12,660 nt of DNA from CAZQNF01 sp964403325. GTDB taxonomy: Bacteria > Patescibacteriota > Patescibacteriia > Magasanikbacterales > GWA2-37-8. The notes under the pieces are model-generated. The model searched no databases, was not told where the DNA came from, and was given only the letters and a program-made list of their open reading frames with translations. The position numbers and the translations under genes are program-made. The DNA lies in the NCBI GenBank assembly GCA_964403325.1, contig CAYOFO010000038.1:1-12660 (forward strand), read 5' to 3'. This document shows positions 5,723 through 12,378 of the stretch, piece after piece. Positions within the stretch are counted from its first letter, which is position 1. The number at the start of each line of letters is the position of its first letter.

Positions 5723-6472
5723 ATGAAAGGAAAATCTAGACGCAATAAAGGAGAAGTAGGCCCCGGTGAAGTCTTTATAGAGTCTGAGAGAACGAAACAG
5801 ATAAGTCTGGTTGAAATGTTTCGAGAGGTGGCTGAACTATTTAAAGTTCAAACCGATTTAAGTGGACAAGCGTTCATCTATATGGCGGATGCTTTGGAAA
5901 ATCGTAAAAAATCTAACGAACAAAAATTATTTGCTCCCACTACCCGAGAAACAACCATAGCTCTGTTTGAGAAAGCGGGTAATGAATTTAAAAATGTTAA
6001 ACCCCCTGCTTTAAAGCTCGTAAGCGAGGTGTGGTTAAAAGCTGCCGAGTTACTTCGTCAAAAAATATCAATAAAAAACGATGAAAAAGTAGAGTTGGAC
6101 GCGTATGTTGTTTATGAACTAGAGAGGAATTTTTTGACAATAGTTGAGGAGCTTAGTTTAAAATTATCTGTTTTGTTAACGAGTAATGAGGGTGTTTTGC
6201 GAGATCAAGGAGATAAAGGTGAAATTGTGAGATTGATTTTAAATACCGAGATGAGTTACGATTGTGGGCTAGTGGATGAAAATTTTTTGATTTTAAAAAG
6301 TTATTTACAACAATTTTGTCAAACGCGTGTGTGGGATGATTTGGTTGTAAGGGTGGGGACTAATGACGGTAAATCGAAGTTTGATTTTGTTGTGCCTAGA
6401 TCAAAAATATCCGAAGTGGTAAGTTTGGATTTGGCCAGAGCTTGTATGGCGTCTATTTTGACGGTTGTATAG
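5723..6472 (+). CDS. Hypothetical helical protein, 249 residues, no recognised family
   Basis: I do not recognise this protein. It starts with a basic segment (MKGKSRRNKGE), has no signal peptide or membrane span, and seems mostly helical up to residue 180. Two helical segments look alike, FREVAELFKVQTDLSGQ near 33 and FEKAGNEFKNVKPPALK near 82, each followed by a W/Y-plus-A helix ending in basic residues, so an internal repeat is possible but weak. The C-terminal part (DDLVVRVGTNDGKSKFDFVV) is likely beta. Codon use is more A/T-rich and contains more AGA/GAG-type codons than the flanking core genes, as in the 1431-3556 stretch. It lies 23 nt after rsmE and 35 nt before bcp on the same strand, so it may be cotranscribed with uvrC-rsmE. 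The open frame is long and free of stops, and I am fairly sure it is real. Confidence 0.78.
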   Translation: MKGKSRRNKGEVGPGEVFIESERTKQISLVEMFREVAELFKVQTDLSGQAFIYMADALENRKKSNEQKLFAPTTRETTIALFEKAGNEFKNVKPPALKLVSEVWLKAAELLRQKISIKNDEKVELDAYVVYELERNFLTIVEELSLKLSVLLTSNEGVLRDQGDKGEIVRLILNTEMSYDCGLVDENFLILKSYLQQFCQTRVWDDLVVRVGTNDGKSKFDFVVPRSKISEVVSLDLARACMASILTVV

Positions 6473-6507
6473 CACGCGCATGATTTTTAATTCGTAATTC
6501 ATAACCT

Positions 6508-6972
<465 letters not shown>

Positions 6973-6991
6973 GCCGGGAAAAGGGTAAATA

Positions 6992-7020
6992 TTGACAAAA
7001 AGCTGGTTATCTATTAGTAT
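6992..7020 (+). promoter_or_regulatory. Sigma70-type promoter of the zinc-ribbon/L25 operon
   Basis: TTGACA (6992-6997) is a perfect -35, followed at 17 nt by TAGTAT (7015-7020), a -10 with two differences (TAGTAT against TATAAT). A start near 7027 gives a leader of about 30 nt. In that leader tgccc (7033-7037) pairs with gggca (7042-7046) in a small hairpin. It is the best promoter in the window and fits expression of a ribosomal protein gene. Confidence 0.7.
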
Positions 7021-7059
7021 AGTTCGTATATTTGCCCGTCAGGGCAGTTCGTTGTGCTT

Positions 7060-7410
7060 ATGCGTAATGCTAAAAATCAGTCTGAATCCTGGCGAGAAGC
7101 TTTAAAGTTTATTAGCAAATGCCCAATTTGTTCTACGGTTTATGATACCAAAAAAGCTGAGCTTTTTGCTAAAAACGATGCAGCCAGCCTGGTGCATATT
7201 GCTTGCGCACAGTGTGAGAGTAATTTTGTGGCCATGATTGTAGTTTTGGGACACGGATTGAGTTCAGTTGGTATGGTTACTGACCTTAATTTGGCTGATG
7301 TTAAGCGTTTGTACCAAGCCTCTGCGCTCACTACCGACGAAATGATTGAAGGGTTTCAACTGTTTCAAGATAATAAAAAGTTTTCTAATTTACTATTAAA
7401 CCGAAAATAA
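7060..7410 (+). CDS. Small zinc-ribbon protein upstream of L25
   Basis: The 116-residue product has two CxxC pairs, C21-P-I-C24 and C49-A-Q-C52, spaced as in a zinc ribbon that could hold one zinc ion. After it come hydrophobic strands (FVAMIVVLGHGLSSVGMVTDL) and a helical C-terminal part with TTDEMIEGFQLFQ, a layout suggesting a nucleic-acid or protein-binding factor rather than an enzyme. I do not know a named family. The ATG at 7060 is preferred; a GTG at 7054 would add only two residues. It follows the strong promoter at 6992-7020 and lies 2 nt upstream of the L25 gene, so the two are almost certainly cotranscribed and probably translationally coupled. This suggests, but does not show, a role in translation or ribosome function. 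Confidence 0.85.
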   Translation: MRNAKNQSESWREALKFISKCPICSTVYDTKKAELFAKNDAASLVHIACAQCESNFVAMIVVLGHGLSSVGMVTDLNLADVKRLYQASALTTDEMIEGFQLFQDNKKFSNLLLNRK

Positions 7411-7412
7411 GT

Positions 7413-8111
7413 ATGCAGTATAATTTGGTGGCGGAAAAACGATCAGAAAAAGGTGTAAAAACTCGCGAGCAGGGCCGATTGCCGGGTGTAGTGTATGGAA
7501 GTAAAAAAGAAACTCAATCTTTGGTAGTGAGTTTGGAAGATTTTACCAAATTGCAAAAACTCGCCGGAAAATCCAGTTTGATCGAGCTCGATGTGGCTGG
7601 AAATAAAGAAATCACTCTCATCCAAGATGTAGAATTTCATCCGGTTAATGGTCGTGTTATCCATTTTGACTTACGTCGCGTGGATATGAATAAACCCATT
7701 ACTGCTACTATTGAGCTCAAATTTTTGGGTGAAGCACCGGTGGTAAAAGCACTCGGCGGAACTTTGGTGGTAAGTGTTTCTGCGCTCGAAGTAGAATGTT
7801 TGCCAAAAGATCTCGTATCCCTTATCGAAGTTGATTTGTCTTCACTTAATAGCTTTGATGATGTGGTGAAGGTGAAAGATCTTAAATTACCAGCTGGAAT
7901 GAAAGTAGTAAGTCAATCTGATGATGATGTTGTAGCCAAGGGTGTAGCGGCTCTCACCGAAGCTGAACTTAAAGCTCTCGAAGAAAAAGGCAGTGCTAAG
8001 GTTGATCTTTCAACTCTCGAATCTGCTAAGAAAAAAGAAGTTAAAGAAAAAGAAGAGGATGCGCCTGAAGCTGCTGCCAAGCCAGCTGAGAAAAAAGCCG
8101 ATAAAAAATAA
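7413..8111 (+). CDS. rplY: 50S ribosomal protein L25, general stress protein CTC type
   Basis: L25 binds 5S rRNA in the central protuberance of the large ribosomal subunit. The 232-residue protein is the two-domain CTC/TL5 form: an N-terminal L25 beta-barrel (1 to about 90: EKGVKTREQGRLPGVVYG, then FHPVNGRVIHFDLRRVDM) and the C-terminal TL5 domain (about 91-185: IELKFLGEAPVVKALGGTL, then LEVECLPKDLVSLIEVDLS and the DVVKVKDLKLPAGM segment). A low-complexity K/E/A-rich tail follows (about 195-232), typical of the long form and probably disordered. Start ATG at 7413 is 2 nt after the zinc-ribbon gene stop. The gene is closed by the strong terminator at 8127-8158. Confidence 0.96.
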   Translation: MQYNLVAEKRSEKGVKTREQGRLPGVVYGSKKETQSLVVSLEDFTKLQKLAGKSSLIELDVAGNKEITLIQDVEFHPVNGRVIHFDLRRVDMNKPITATIELKFLGEAPVVKALGGTLVVSVSALEVECLPKDLVSLIEVDLSSLNSFDDVVKVKDLKLPAGMKVVSQSDDDVVAKGVAALTEAELKALEEKGSAKVDLSTLESAKKKEVKEKEEDAPEAAAKPAEKKADKK

Positions 8112-8126
8112 TTGTCAAAGTTTTTT

Positions 8127-8158
8127 AAACGTAGTACTCTACCAGTACTACGTTTTTT
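8127..8158 (+). terminator. Strong intrinsic terminator of the L25 operon
   Basis: aaacgtagtact (8127-8138) pairs with agtactacgttt (8144-8155) without mismatch around the loop ctacc, and the T tract runs to 8158. It begins 15 nt after the L25 stop. T residues also lie just upstream, on the other side of the stem, so the element could work in both directions. Confidence 0.88.
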
Positions 8159-8174
8159 ATTCCCAAATATATAC

Positions 8175-9017
8175 ATGTTTATGCGTAAAGTATGGTCTTT
8201 AGGTTTAGTCGCATTTGCCGTTGTAACCCTGACTGGTTGCACTTCTTCCTCGTCATTGGTGAAAGAAGAATATTTGAACTCAACAAATGGTTCTACTACT
8301 ACCTCGTCTGTACCACCGGTATTTCAGGTGGTTACGTCTACTGTTTTTCAGCAGTCACTCATTTCTCTTGAGGTTTCGCAAATAAAACCAGAGGTACAGG
8401 TGCCGGTAGAGTTTTTAGTAAAAAAAGATGGACAAGTACTTAGGCAATTTTCAGCCGGGGATTTTTCGCCGCTCGCCACGAGCATTGCTTTTTTTAAGCA
8501 AACACCGGATTATTTGGCTCTCAGTGCTCCTGTAGTTGGAGTAGGCTCGAGTAGTACGCCGGTAGGGGTTGATGCGGTGTGGTTGTATCGACCGGCGACC
8601 AATGAATGGACTAAATTACAGGAAGCCACTGTCAGGTTGACGGATATTTCTCCGAATGGGCGCTGGTTTGCTGGGGTGCGACAAGAATTTTCGCAACAGC
8701 CAGCTATTTTTGTCAAAAGTGTAGCCGGAAAAGAGGCGGCTAAAATGTTTCAGTATGATGGTTTTTATAATCAAGTGTTGAATGTGGTTTTTTCACCAGA
8801 TAGCAAAAAAATTGCCTACGTAGTGGAGGTAAAGACTCCGGCTGGTTTGGAACAAAGTGCGGTTTTTACTTCTGATGTTGAAACCGCCGCTCAGACTTTT
8901 GTGGCCAAAACTACTCGTCGCCAAAACGGTAGGTTTATTATTAACGGTTGGAAGGATAATGAAACCGTTGATTATTCTTTTGTGGCAAATACTGAGTCGG
9001 TGTCGGAGATAAAATAA
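8175..9017 (+). CDS. Predicted lipoprotein with TolB/PD40-like propeller repeats
   Basis: From the ATG at 8175 the product has 280 residues and begins with a lipoprotein signal: MFMRKVWSLG, a hydrophobic core, then the lipobox LTGC, with the cysteine at 22 as the predicted lipid-anchored first residue. The ATG at 8181 is an equally good start (lipobox cysteine at 20). A longer upstream frame beginning with TTG at 8112 is rejected because it would read through the L25 terminator. After a Ser/Thr-rich linker, two motifs recall TolB or WD40-like propeller strands: LTDISPNGRWFAGV and VVFSPDSKKIAYVVE. Only two or three such blades can be seen in this short protein, so a full propeller is not assured. 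The cargo or partner is unknown. It probably faces the outside of the cytoplasmic membrane. The DUF3048 gene, also envelope-targeted, follows. Confidence 0.85.
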   Translation: MFMRKVWSLGLVAFAVVTLTGCTSSSSLVKEEYLNSTNGSTTTSSVPPVFQVVTSTVFQQSLISLEVSQIKPEVQVPVEFLVKKDGQVLRQFSAGDFSPLATSIAFFKQTPDYLALSAPVVGVGSSSTPVGVDAVWLYRPATNEWTKLQEATVRLTDISPNGRWFAGVRQEFSQQPAIFVKSVAGKEAAKMFQYDGFYNQVLNVVFSPDSKKIAYVVEVKTPAGLEQSAVFTSDVETAAQTFVAKTTRRQNGRFIINGWKDNETVDYSFVANTESVSEIK

Positions 9018-9057
9018 AACAGAATGATGGTATATATCTGTTGAGGTGTTATTATGA

Positions 9058-9100
9058 AGCCCATAATACCCTGCGGCGTAGCTAGCAGGGATGTAGGGCT
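9058..9100 (+). other. Stem-loop with internal loop in the lipoprotein-DUF3048 spacer
   Basis: agccc (9058-9062) pairs with gggct (9096-9100) and ccctgc (9069-9074) with gcaggg (9085-9090), separated by an ataata/atgta internal loop and closed by the 10-nt loop ggcgtagcta. The 5' arm accctgcggc (9068-9077) is also perfectly complementary to gccgcagggt at 9166-9175, so this stem competes with a long-range pairing. Confidence 0.5.
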
Positions 9101-9151
9101 ATAAAATATTTGTCGACAGAGCGACTCTACTCATAAAAAACCCGCCCAGAT

Positions 9152-9189
9152 ACCTTGCGGTCTCTGCCGCAGGGTCGGATTTATTTTTG
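9152..9189 (+). terminator. Hairpin with T-rich tail, candidate terminator
   Basis: accttgcgg (9152-9160) pairs with ccgcagggt (9167-9175): nine pairs including one G-U, with the loop tctctg. ccg (9142-9144) and cgg (9176-9178) may extend it, and a run of A at 9135-9140 faces the T-rich tail ttattttt (9181-9188). The tail starts a few bases after the stem, so termination is plausible but not ideal. The 3' arm is the same segment that can pair with 9068-9077. Confidence 0.45.
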
Positions 9190-9212
9190 ATGCCATTTTT
9201 CCTATTTTTTGT

Positions 9213-10316
9213 ATGCTCTTAAAGAAGTATTTGGTTCTGGTGTACGGTGGTTTGGGGGTTTTGTGTTTAGTGTTGGCTGGATGGCGATGGCATTCGTTTC
9301 AGGAATCTTTGAGAAAAAACTCACAGGCTACCAATTTTTCTGCTTTTTTCGCACCTACTACTTCCACGGTGCCAGTGGTAACGACTCCATTTTTTTATAG
9401 TCAACTCGATGGCCTGCCGGTGAGTGATGCAACGAGTACAGTGCCGCAAGTGCTGGCAGTCATGATTGACAATCATCCGGACGCTCGTCCGCAGGCCGGC
9501 TTAGCTAAGGCTAAAGTAGTATATGAAGTGCCGGTAGAAGGGAGTTTTACCCGCTATATGGCGCTTTTTGACATCAGTCAAGAAGTTGCTAAAATCGGCC
9601 CGGTCCGTAGCGCTCGTCCGTATTTTTTGGATTGGTTGCGCGAGTATGGTGATGCTATGTATATTCATTCCGGCGGCTCGCCTGAGGCTTTGCAATTGCT
9701 GCGGCAATCGGATATTTTTGATATCAATGAATTTGCCTGGGGCAAGTATTTTAAACGATTAAGTGATCATGCCACGCCGCATAATTTATATACTTCAAGC
9801 GATAGTTTACAAACCATTGCTGAGCAAAAAGCTGATGCGCGTCCTTATAAAAATTGGTTGGGTTGGAATTATCAACCAAACACTTCTGTCTCACTTGTAG
9901 CAAAATTGGCCACTACTACTGGTGGTGAAAATATTACCGTGCCCTACAGTAAGGATTATGTGGTAGGTTGGAGGTATGATACCGGTTTAGGTCTCTATCA
10001 ACGCTTGCTCAATAGCACTGTGAGTAGTATTGACGCGAATCAAGGGCCGATTACAGCGCAAAATATAATAGTGCAACGGGTGGTGGTCCGCCTACTCGAT
10101 AGTGAAGGGCGTAAAGCAATTACCACGGTTGGTACCGGCGCAGCTCGGGTATTTATGAACGGTAAGCAATATGTGGCCACTTGGGAAAAGAAAGATAAGC
10201 TCAGCCGTACTCGCTTTTATGATGCTAGCGGCACAGAGATAGCTCTCTTGCCGGGTATTACTTGGATTGAAATTGTGCCAACGACACTTGAGCTCTCAAT
10301 GTTTGATCAAAGTTAA
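9213..10316 (+). CDS. DUF3048 (YerB-like) membrane-anchored protein
   Basis: The 367-residue protein starts with a single membrane anchor (residues about 5-23, KYLVLVYGGLGVLCLVLAG), then a Thr/Ser/Pro-rich linker to about 60, so most of it is expected outside the cytoplasmic membrane. The DUF3048 N-terminal domain spans about 64-205 and shows its hallmark segments: MIDNHPDARPQAGLAKAKVV (84-103), YEVPVEGSFTRYMALF, GPVRSARPYFLDW (129-141) and YIHSGGSPEAL (150-160). A second domain covers about 240-360 (VVRLLDSEGR, then WEKKDKLSRTRFYDASG). The Bacillus member of this family is the lipoprotein YerB; its biochemical role is not clear to me. Here a signal anchor replaces the lipobox, since no cysteine follows the hydrophobic core. 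The stop TAA shares TTAA with the stop of the convergent prmC, so no room is left for a terminator between them. Confidence 0.93.
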   Translation: MLLKKYLVLVYGGLGVLCLVLAGWRWHSFQESLRKNSQATNFSAFFAPTTSTVPVVTTPFFYSQLDGLPVSDATSTVPQVLAVMIDNHPDARPQAGLAKAKVVYEVPVEGSFTRYMALFDISQEVAKIGPVRSARPYFLDWLREYGDAMYIHSGGSPEALQLLRQSDIFDINEFAWGKYFKRLSDHATPHNLYTSSDSLQTIAEQKADARPYKNWLGWNYQPNTSVSLVAKLATTTGGENITVPYSKDYVVGWRYDTGLGLYQRLLNSTVSSIDANQGPITAQNIIVQRVVVRLLDSEGRKAITTVGTGAARVFMNGKQYVATWEKKDKLSRTRFYDASGTEIALLPGITWIEIVPTTLELSMFDQS

Positions 10317-11167
10317 ATTTGGATAATAGCCAGTCGTTCATGTTTGCCCAGATCGGTTTTTATTGTAAGAGTGTTTGTTTTAAAAAATTGGTTGCACAGA
10401 GCGGTAAAAGACGCGGTTTGGGACGGGTCAAGTTCGCACCAGAGAGTGGTGCGTTTGGAAAAGAGAGAAAAATGGTTGTGTATTTGTAAAAAAAGTTCTC
10501 GATACAGTTGCAGGCCATCTTGCCCGCCAACGAGAGCTCGATACGGTTCGCGCTGAATACTTGGCTCAACGGCAAATTGTGAGGGGGTGAGGTAGGGTAA
10601 ATTGGCGGTAATAAAAATGGGATGTGTGCCAAATAGGGTGCTCTTACTCAAAAGTGGCGCCAGGAGATTGCCTGGCAAAAAATGTATTTTAACCCCGTGG
10701 TAAGCCGCATTTTTGCGCGCTATCCGCAAAGCACCGGGAGAAATATCAATAGCAAATGTTTCTGGATGGGTGGTTTGATGATTTTTAAGAATACTTATGG
10801 GAATACAGCCTGTACCAGTGCCTATATCGATAAGCTGCACTGTTGTGGTATGGGGGGTAAGTGTTTGTAGGTGCTCTAGCACGTCGCTAACCAGTATTTC
10901 GGTGTCTGGGCGGGGGATGAGGGTGTGGTGGTTAACGGCAAAGTGCAGTCCAAAAAATTCTTGATTACCGCGCAAATAAGCAAGCGGTACCCCGCGTTTA
11001 AAGCGGGCGCGTAAAAAGTAAAATTTTCCTTGTTCAAAGAGTGATAAGCGATAATTATTATGCGCCAAAAAAAACTCTTTGCTTTTTTGCGTGCTCAAAG
11101 AGATGAGAGAATTGAAATCGCGGATAGAGAGTGTTGAAGTGTGCCAAAGTTCGTTGACGGTGCTCAT
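10313..11167 (-). CDS. prmC: Peptide chain release factor N5-glutamine methyltransferase
   Basis: PrmC methylates the glutamine of the GGQ motif in release factors, improving peptide release. The 284-residue protein has the N-terminal helical substrate-binding domain (about 1-75), the linker motif PLAYLRGNQEFFGL then LIPRPDTEILV (83-93), and a Rossmann methyltransferase domain with the cofactor motif DIGTGTGC (114-121). The catalytic motif, normally NPPY, reads NLPY at 189-192 (ANLPYL); asparagine and tyrosine are kept but the first proline is leucine. The neighbour upstream on the same strand is prfA, its substrate gene, with an 82-nt gap, which supports the assignment. The ATG at 11167 fits the family start, and its upstream side (ttcct) offers no ribosome-binding site. 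The gene converges with the DUF3048 gene. Confidence 0.96.
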   Translation of the reverse strand: MSTVNELWHTSTLSIRDFNSLISLSTQKSKEFFLAHNNYRLSLFEQGKFYFLRARFKRGVPLAYLRGNQEFFGLHFAVNHHTLIPRPDTEILVSDVLEHLQTLTPHTTTVQLIDIGTGTGCIPISILKNHQTTHPETFAIDISPGALRIARKNAAYHGVKIHFLPGNLLAPLLSKSTLFGTHPIFITANLPYLTPSQFAVEPSIQREPYRALVGGQDGLQLYRELFLQIHNHFSLFSKRTTLWCELDPSQTASFTALCNQFFKTNTLTIKTDLGKHERLAIIQI

Positions 11168-11235
11168 AGGAAAGTACTACGACTGGCCGGTATTTTTTAT
11201 GATGAAACCTAAAAATACTGATTAGGCTAGGGAAG

Positions 11236-11333
11236 CTAGACGGGCAAATTTATTCTGCCTCGTCCGGGTTGTCGAGACTAAACTCCTCGGCGTTTTGTAG
11301 GGCGGTAATGATGGGTTGAATATGCCCGTCTAG
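11236..11333. repeat. Inverted repeat bracketing the 3' end of prfA
   Basis: ctagacgggcaaatt (11236-11250) is the inverse complement of aatatgcccgtctag (11319-11333) with one mismatch in 15 positions. The right arm lies in the C-terminal coding part of prfA, the left arm just after and overlapping its stop codon, and 68 nt separate them. In the prfA transcript the arms could pair and enclose the last codons. The core tgcccgtc also occurs at 7033-7040 in the leader of the zinc-ribbon gene. Confidence 0.5.
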
Positions 11334-12323
11334 GATAACGGGAATATTATTCCAGTTTTGATGAATCCGATGATCGGTCACGCGATCTTGGGGGAAATTA
11401 TAGGTGCGAATTTTTTCACTGCGGTCACCGCTGCCGATTTGGCTGCGGCGTTGTTCGGTGAGTTCTTTTTCGCGCTTTTCGCGTTCGAGCTCAAATAAGC
11501 GCGAGCGCAATACAGCCATAGCTTTTTCTCGATTGGCGGTTTGGGAGCGTTCATCTTGACATTGTACCACTGTGTTGGTGGGCACATGCACGATGCGTAC
11601 GGCCGAATAGGTGGTATTTACGCTTTGCCCACCCGCACCACCGGAACAAAAAGTATCGATACGCAAATCTTGGGGGTTAATTTTCATTTCTACTTCTTCG
11701 ATTTCCGGGAGCACGGCCACGGTAACGGTGGAGGTGTGAATGCGACCGGCTTTTTCGGTATCTGGTACACGCTGAACTCGATGTACACCCATTTCAAATT
11801 TTAGAAGCCCGTAAACGCCGCGCCCGGAAATACTGAAAATAATTTCTTTGAGGCCACCAATGCCGATTTGGTTGCTATCGAGGACTTCTACCTTCCATTT
11901 TTGCGTTTCGCTGTAGCGCGCGTACATCCGATAAAGCTCGGCTGCAAAGAGTGCTGACTCATCGCCGCCCACGCCTGCCCGGATTTCCATAATGACGTTT
12001 TTTTTGTCGAGCGGGTCTTGGGGGCGGGTCAGGGTAGCGAGCTCTGTTTCGAGTTCGGATTTTTGAGTATTGATGGTTTCGTTTTCTGTATGGATGATGG
12101 CCAGCATTTCAGCGTCAGTTTCGGTGCTGGCGAGGGTTTTGTTTTTTTCAAGCGTATCTTCTATTTGCAAAAGAGTCGTAATTTTATCGGCAATAGGCTT
12201 GAGTTCGGTATATTCTTGGGAAGTTTTTTTGAGAGTTTCTTGGTTATTAATAATGGTGGGATTTTGTAAATCCGCTTCCAGGGTCATAAATTTTTTGTGT
12301 ATATCCGTGTATTTGATATTCAT
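11250..12323 (-). CDS. prfA: Peptide chain release factor 1 (RF1)
   Basis: RF1 recognises UAA and UAG and triggers peptide release. From the ATG at 12323 the product has 357 residues, the usual length; a longer frame from a TTG at 12356 is rejected because the extra residues (MVCFLFVIFTS) match nothing and would overlap the rpmE terminator. The N-terminal coiled-coil domain runs to about 105. MEIRAGVGGDESALFAAELY (112-131) is the RF1/RF2 signature. The stop-codon reading tripeptide is P187-D188-T189 in HRVQRVPDTEKAGRIHTST, the PxT form typical of RF1. The catalytic GGQ is at 231-233 in SGGAGGQSVNTTYSAVRI; the usual histidine after GGQ is serine. The C-terminal NFPQDRVTDHRI block follows. The substrate glutamine is methylated by PrmC, encoded just downstream. 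Confidence 0.98.
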   Translation of the reverse strand: MNIKYTDIHKKFMTLEADLQNPTIINNQETLKKTSQEYTELKPIADKITTLLQIEDTLEKNKTLASTETDAEMLAIIHTENETINTQKSELETELATLTRPQDPLDKKNVIMEIRAGVGGDESALFAAELYRMYARYSETQKWKVEVLDSNQIGIGGLKEIIFSISGRGVYGLLKFEMGVHRVQRVPDTEKAGRIHTSTVTVAVLPEIEEVEMKINPQDLRIDTFCSGGAGGQSVNTTYSAVRIVHVPTNTVVQCQDERSQTANREKAMAVLRSRLFELEREKREKELTEQRRSQIGSGDRSEKIRTYNFPQDRVTDHRIHQNWNNIPVILDGHIQPIITALQNAEEFSLDNPDEAE

Positions 12324-12340
12324 AGAGGTAAAAATAACAA

Positions 12341-12366
12341 ATAAAAAACAGACCAAACCGGTCTGC
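12341..12366 (-). terminator. Terminator of rpmE on the minus strand
   Basis: Read on the minus strand, cagacc and ggtctg form a perfect 6-bp stem with a 5-nt loop (12349-12354 with 12360-12365), followed by six T residues and then attt. It lies 13 nt after the rpmE stop codon and before the prfA start, so it separates the L31 gene from the release-factor genes. On the plus strand the stem is followed by only four T residues, a weaker signal. Confidence 0.72.
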
Positions 12367-12378
12367 TTTTAGAAGTAG

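Noticed and set aside
8112..8174. N-terminal extension of the lipoprotein from a TTG start
   Set aside because: It would translate the L25 terminator hairpin and push the lipobox signal into the interior of the protein.
9018..9042. aacaga/tctgtt stem right after the lipoprotein stop
   Set aside because: Six pairs with a 13-nt loop and no T tract are too weak to call a terminator.
11190..11218. gtattttt/aaaaatac inverted repeat between prfA and prmC
   Set aside because: Eight A/T-dominated pairs with a 13-nt loop are expected by chance in such sequence, and no good tail follows.
12324..12356. Extension of prfA from a TTG start
   Set aside because: The additional residues are unlike RF1, and the sequence overlaps the rpmE terminator.
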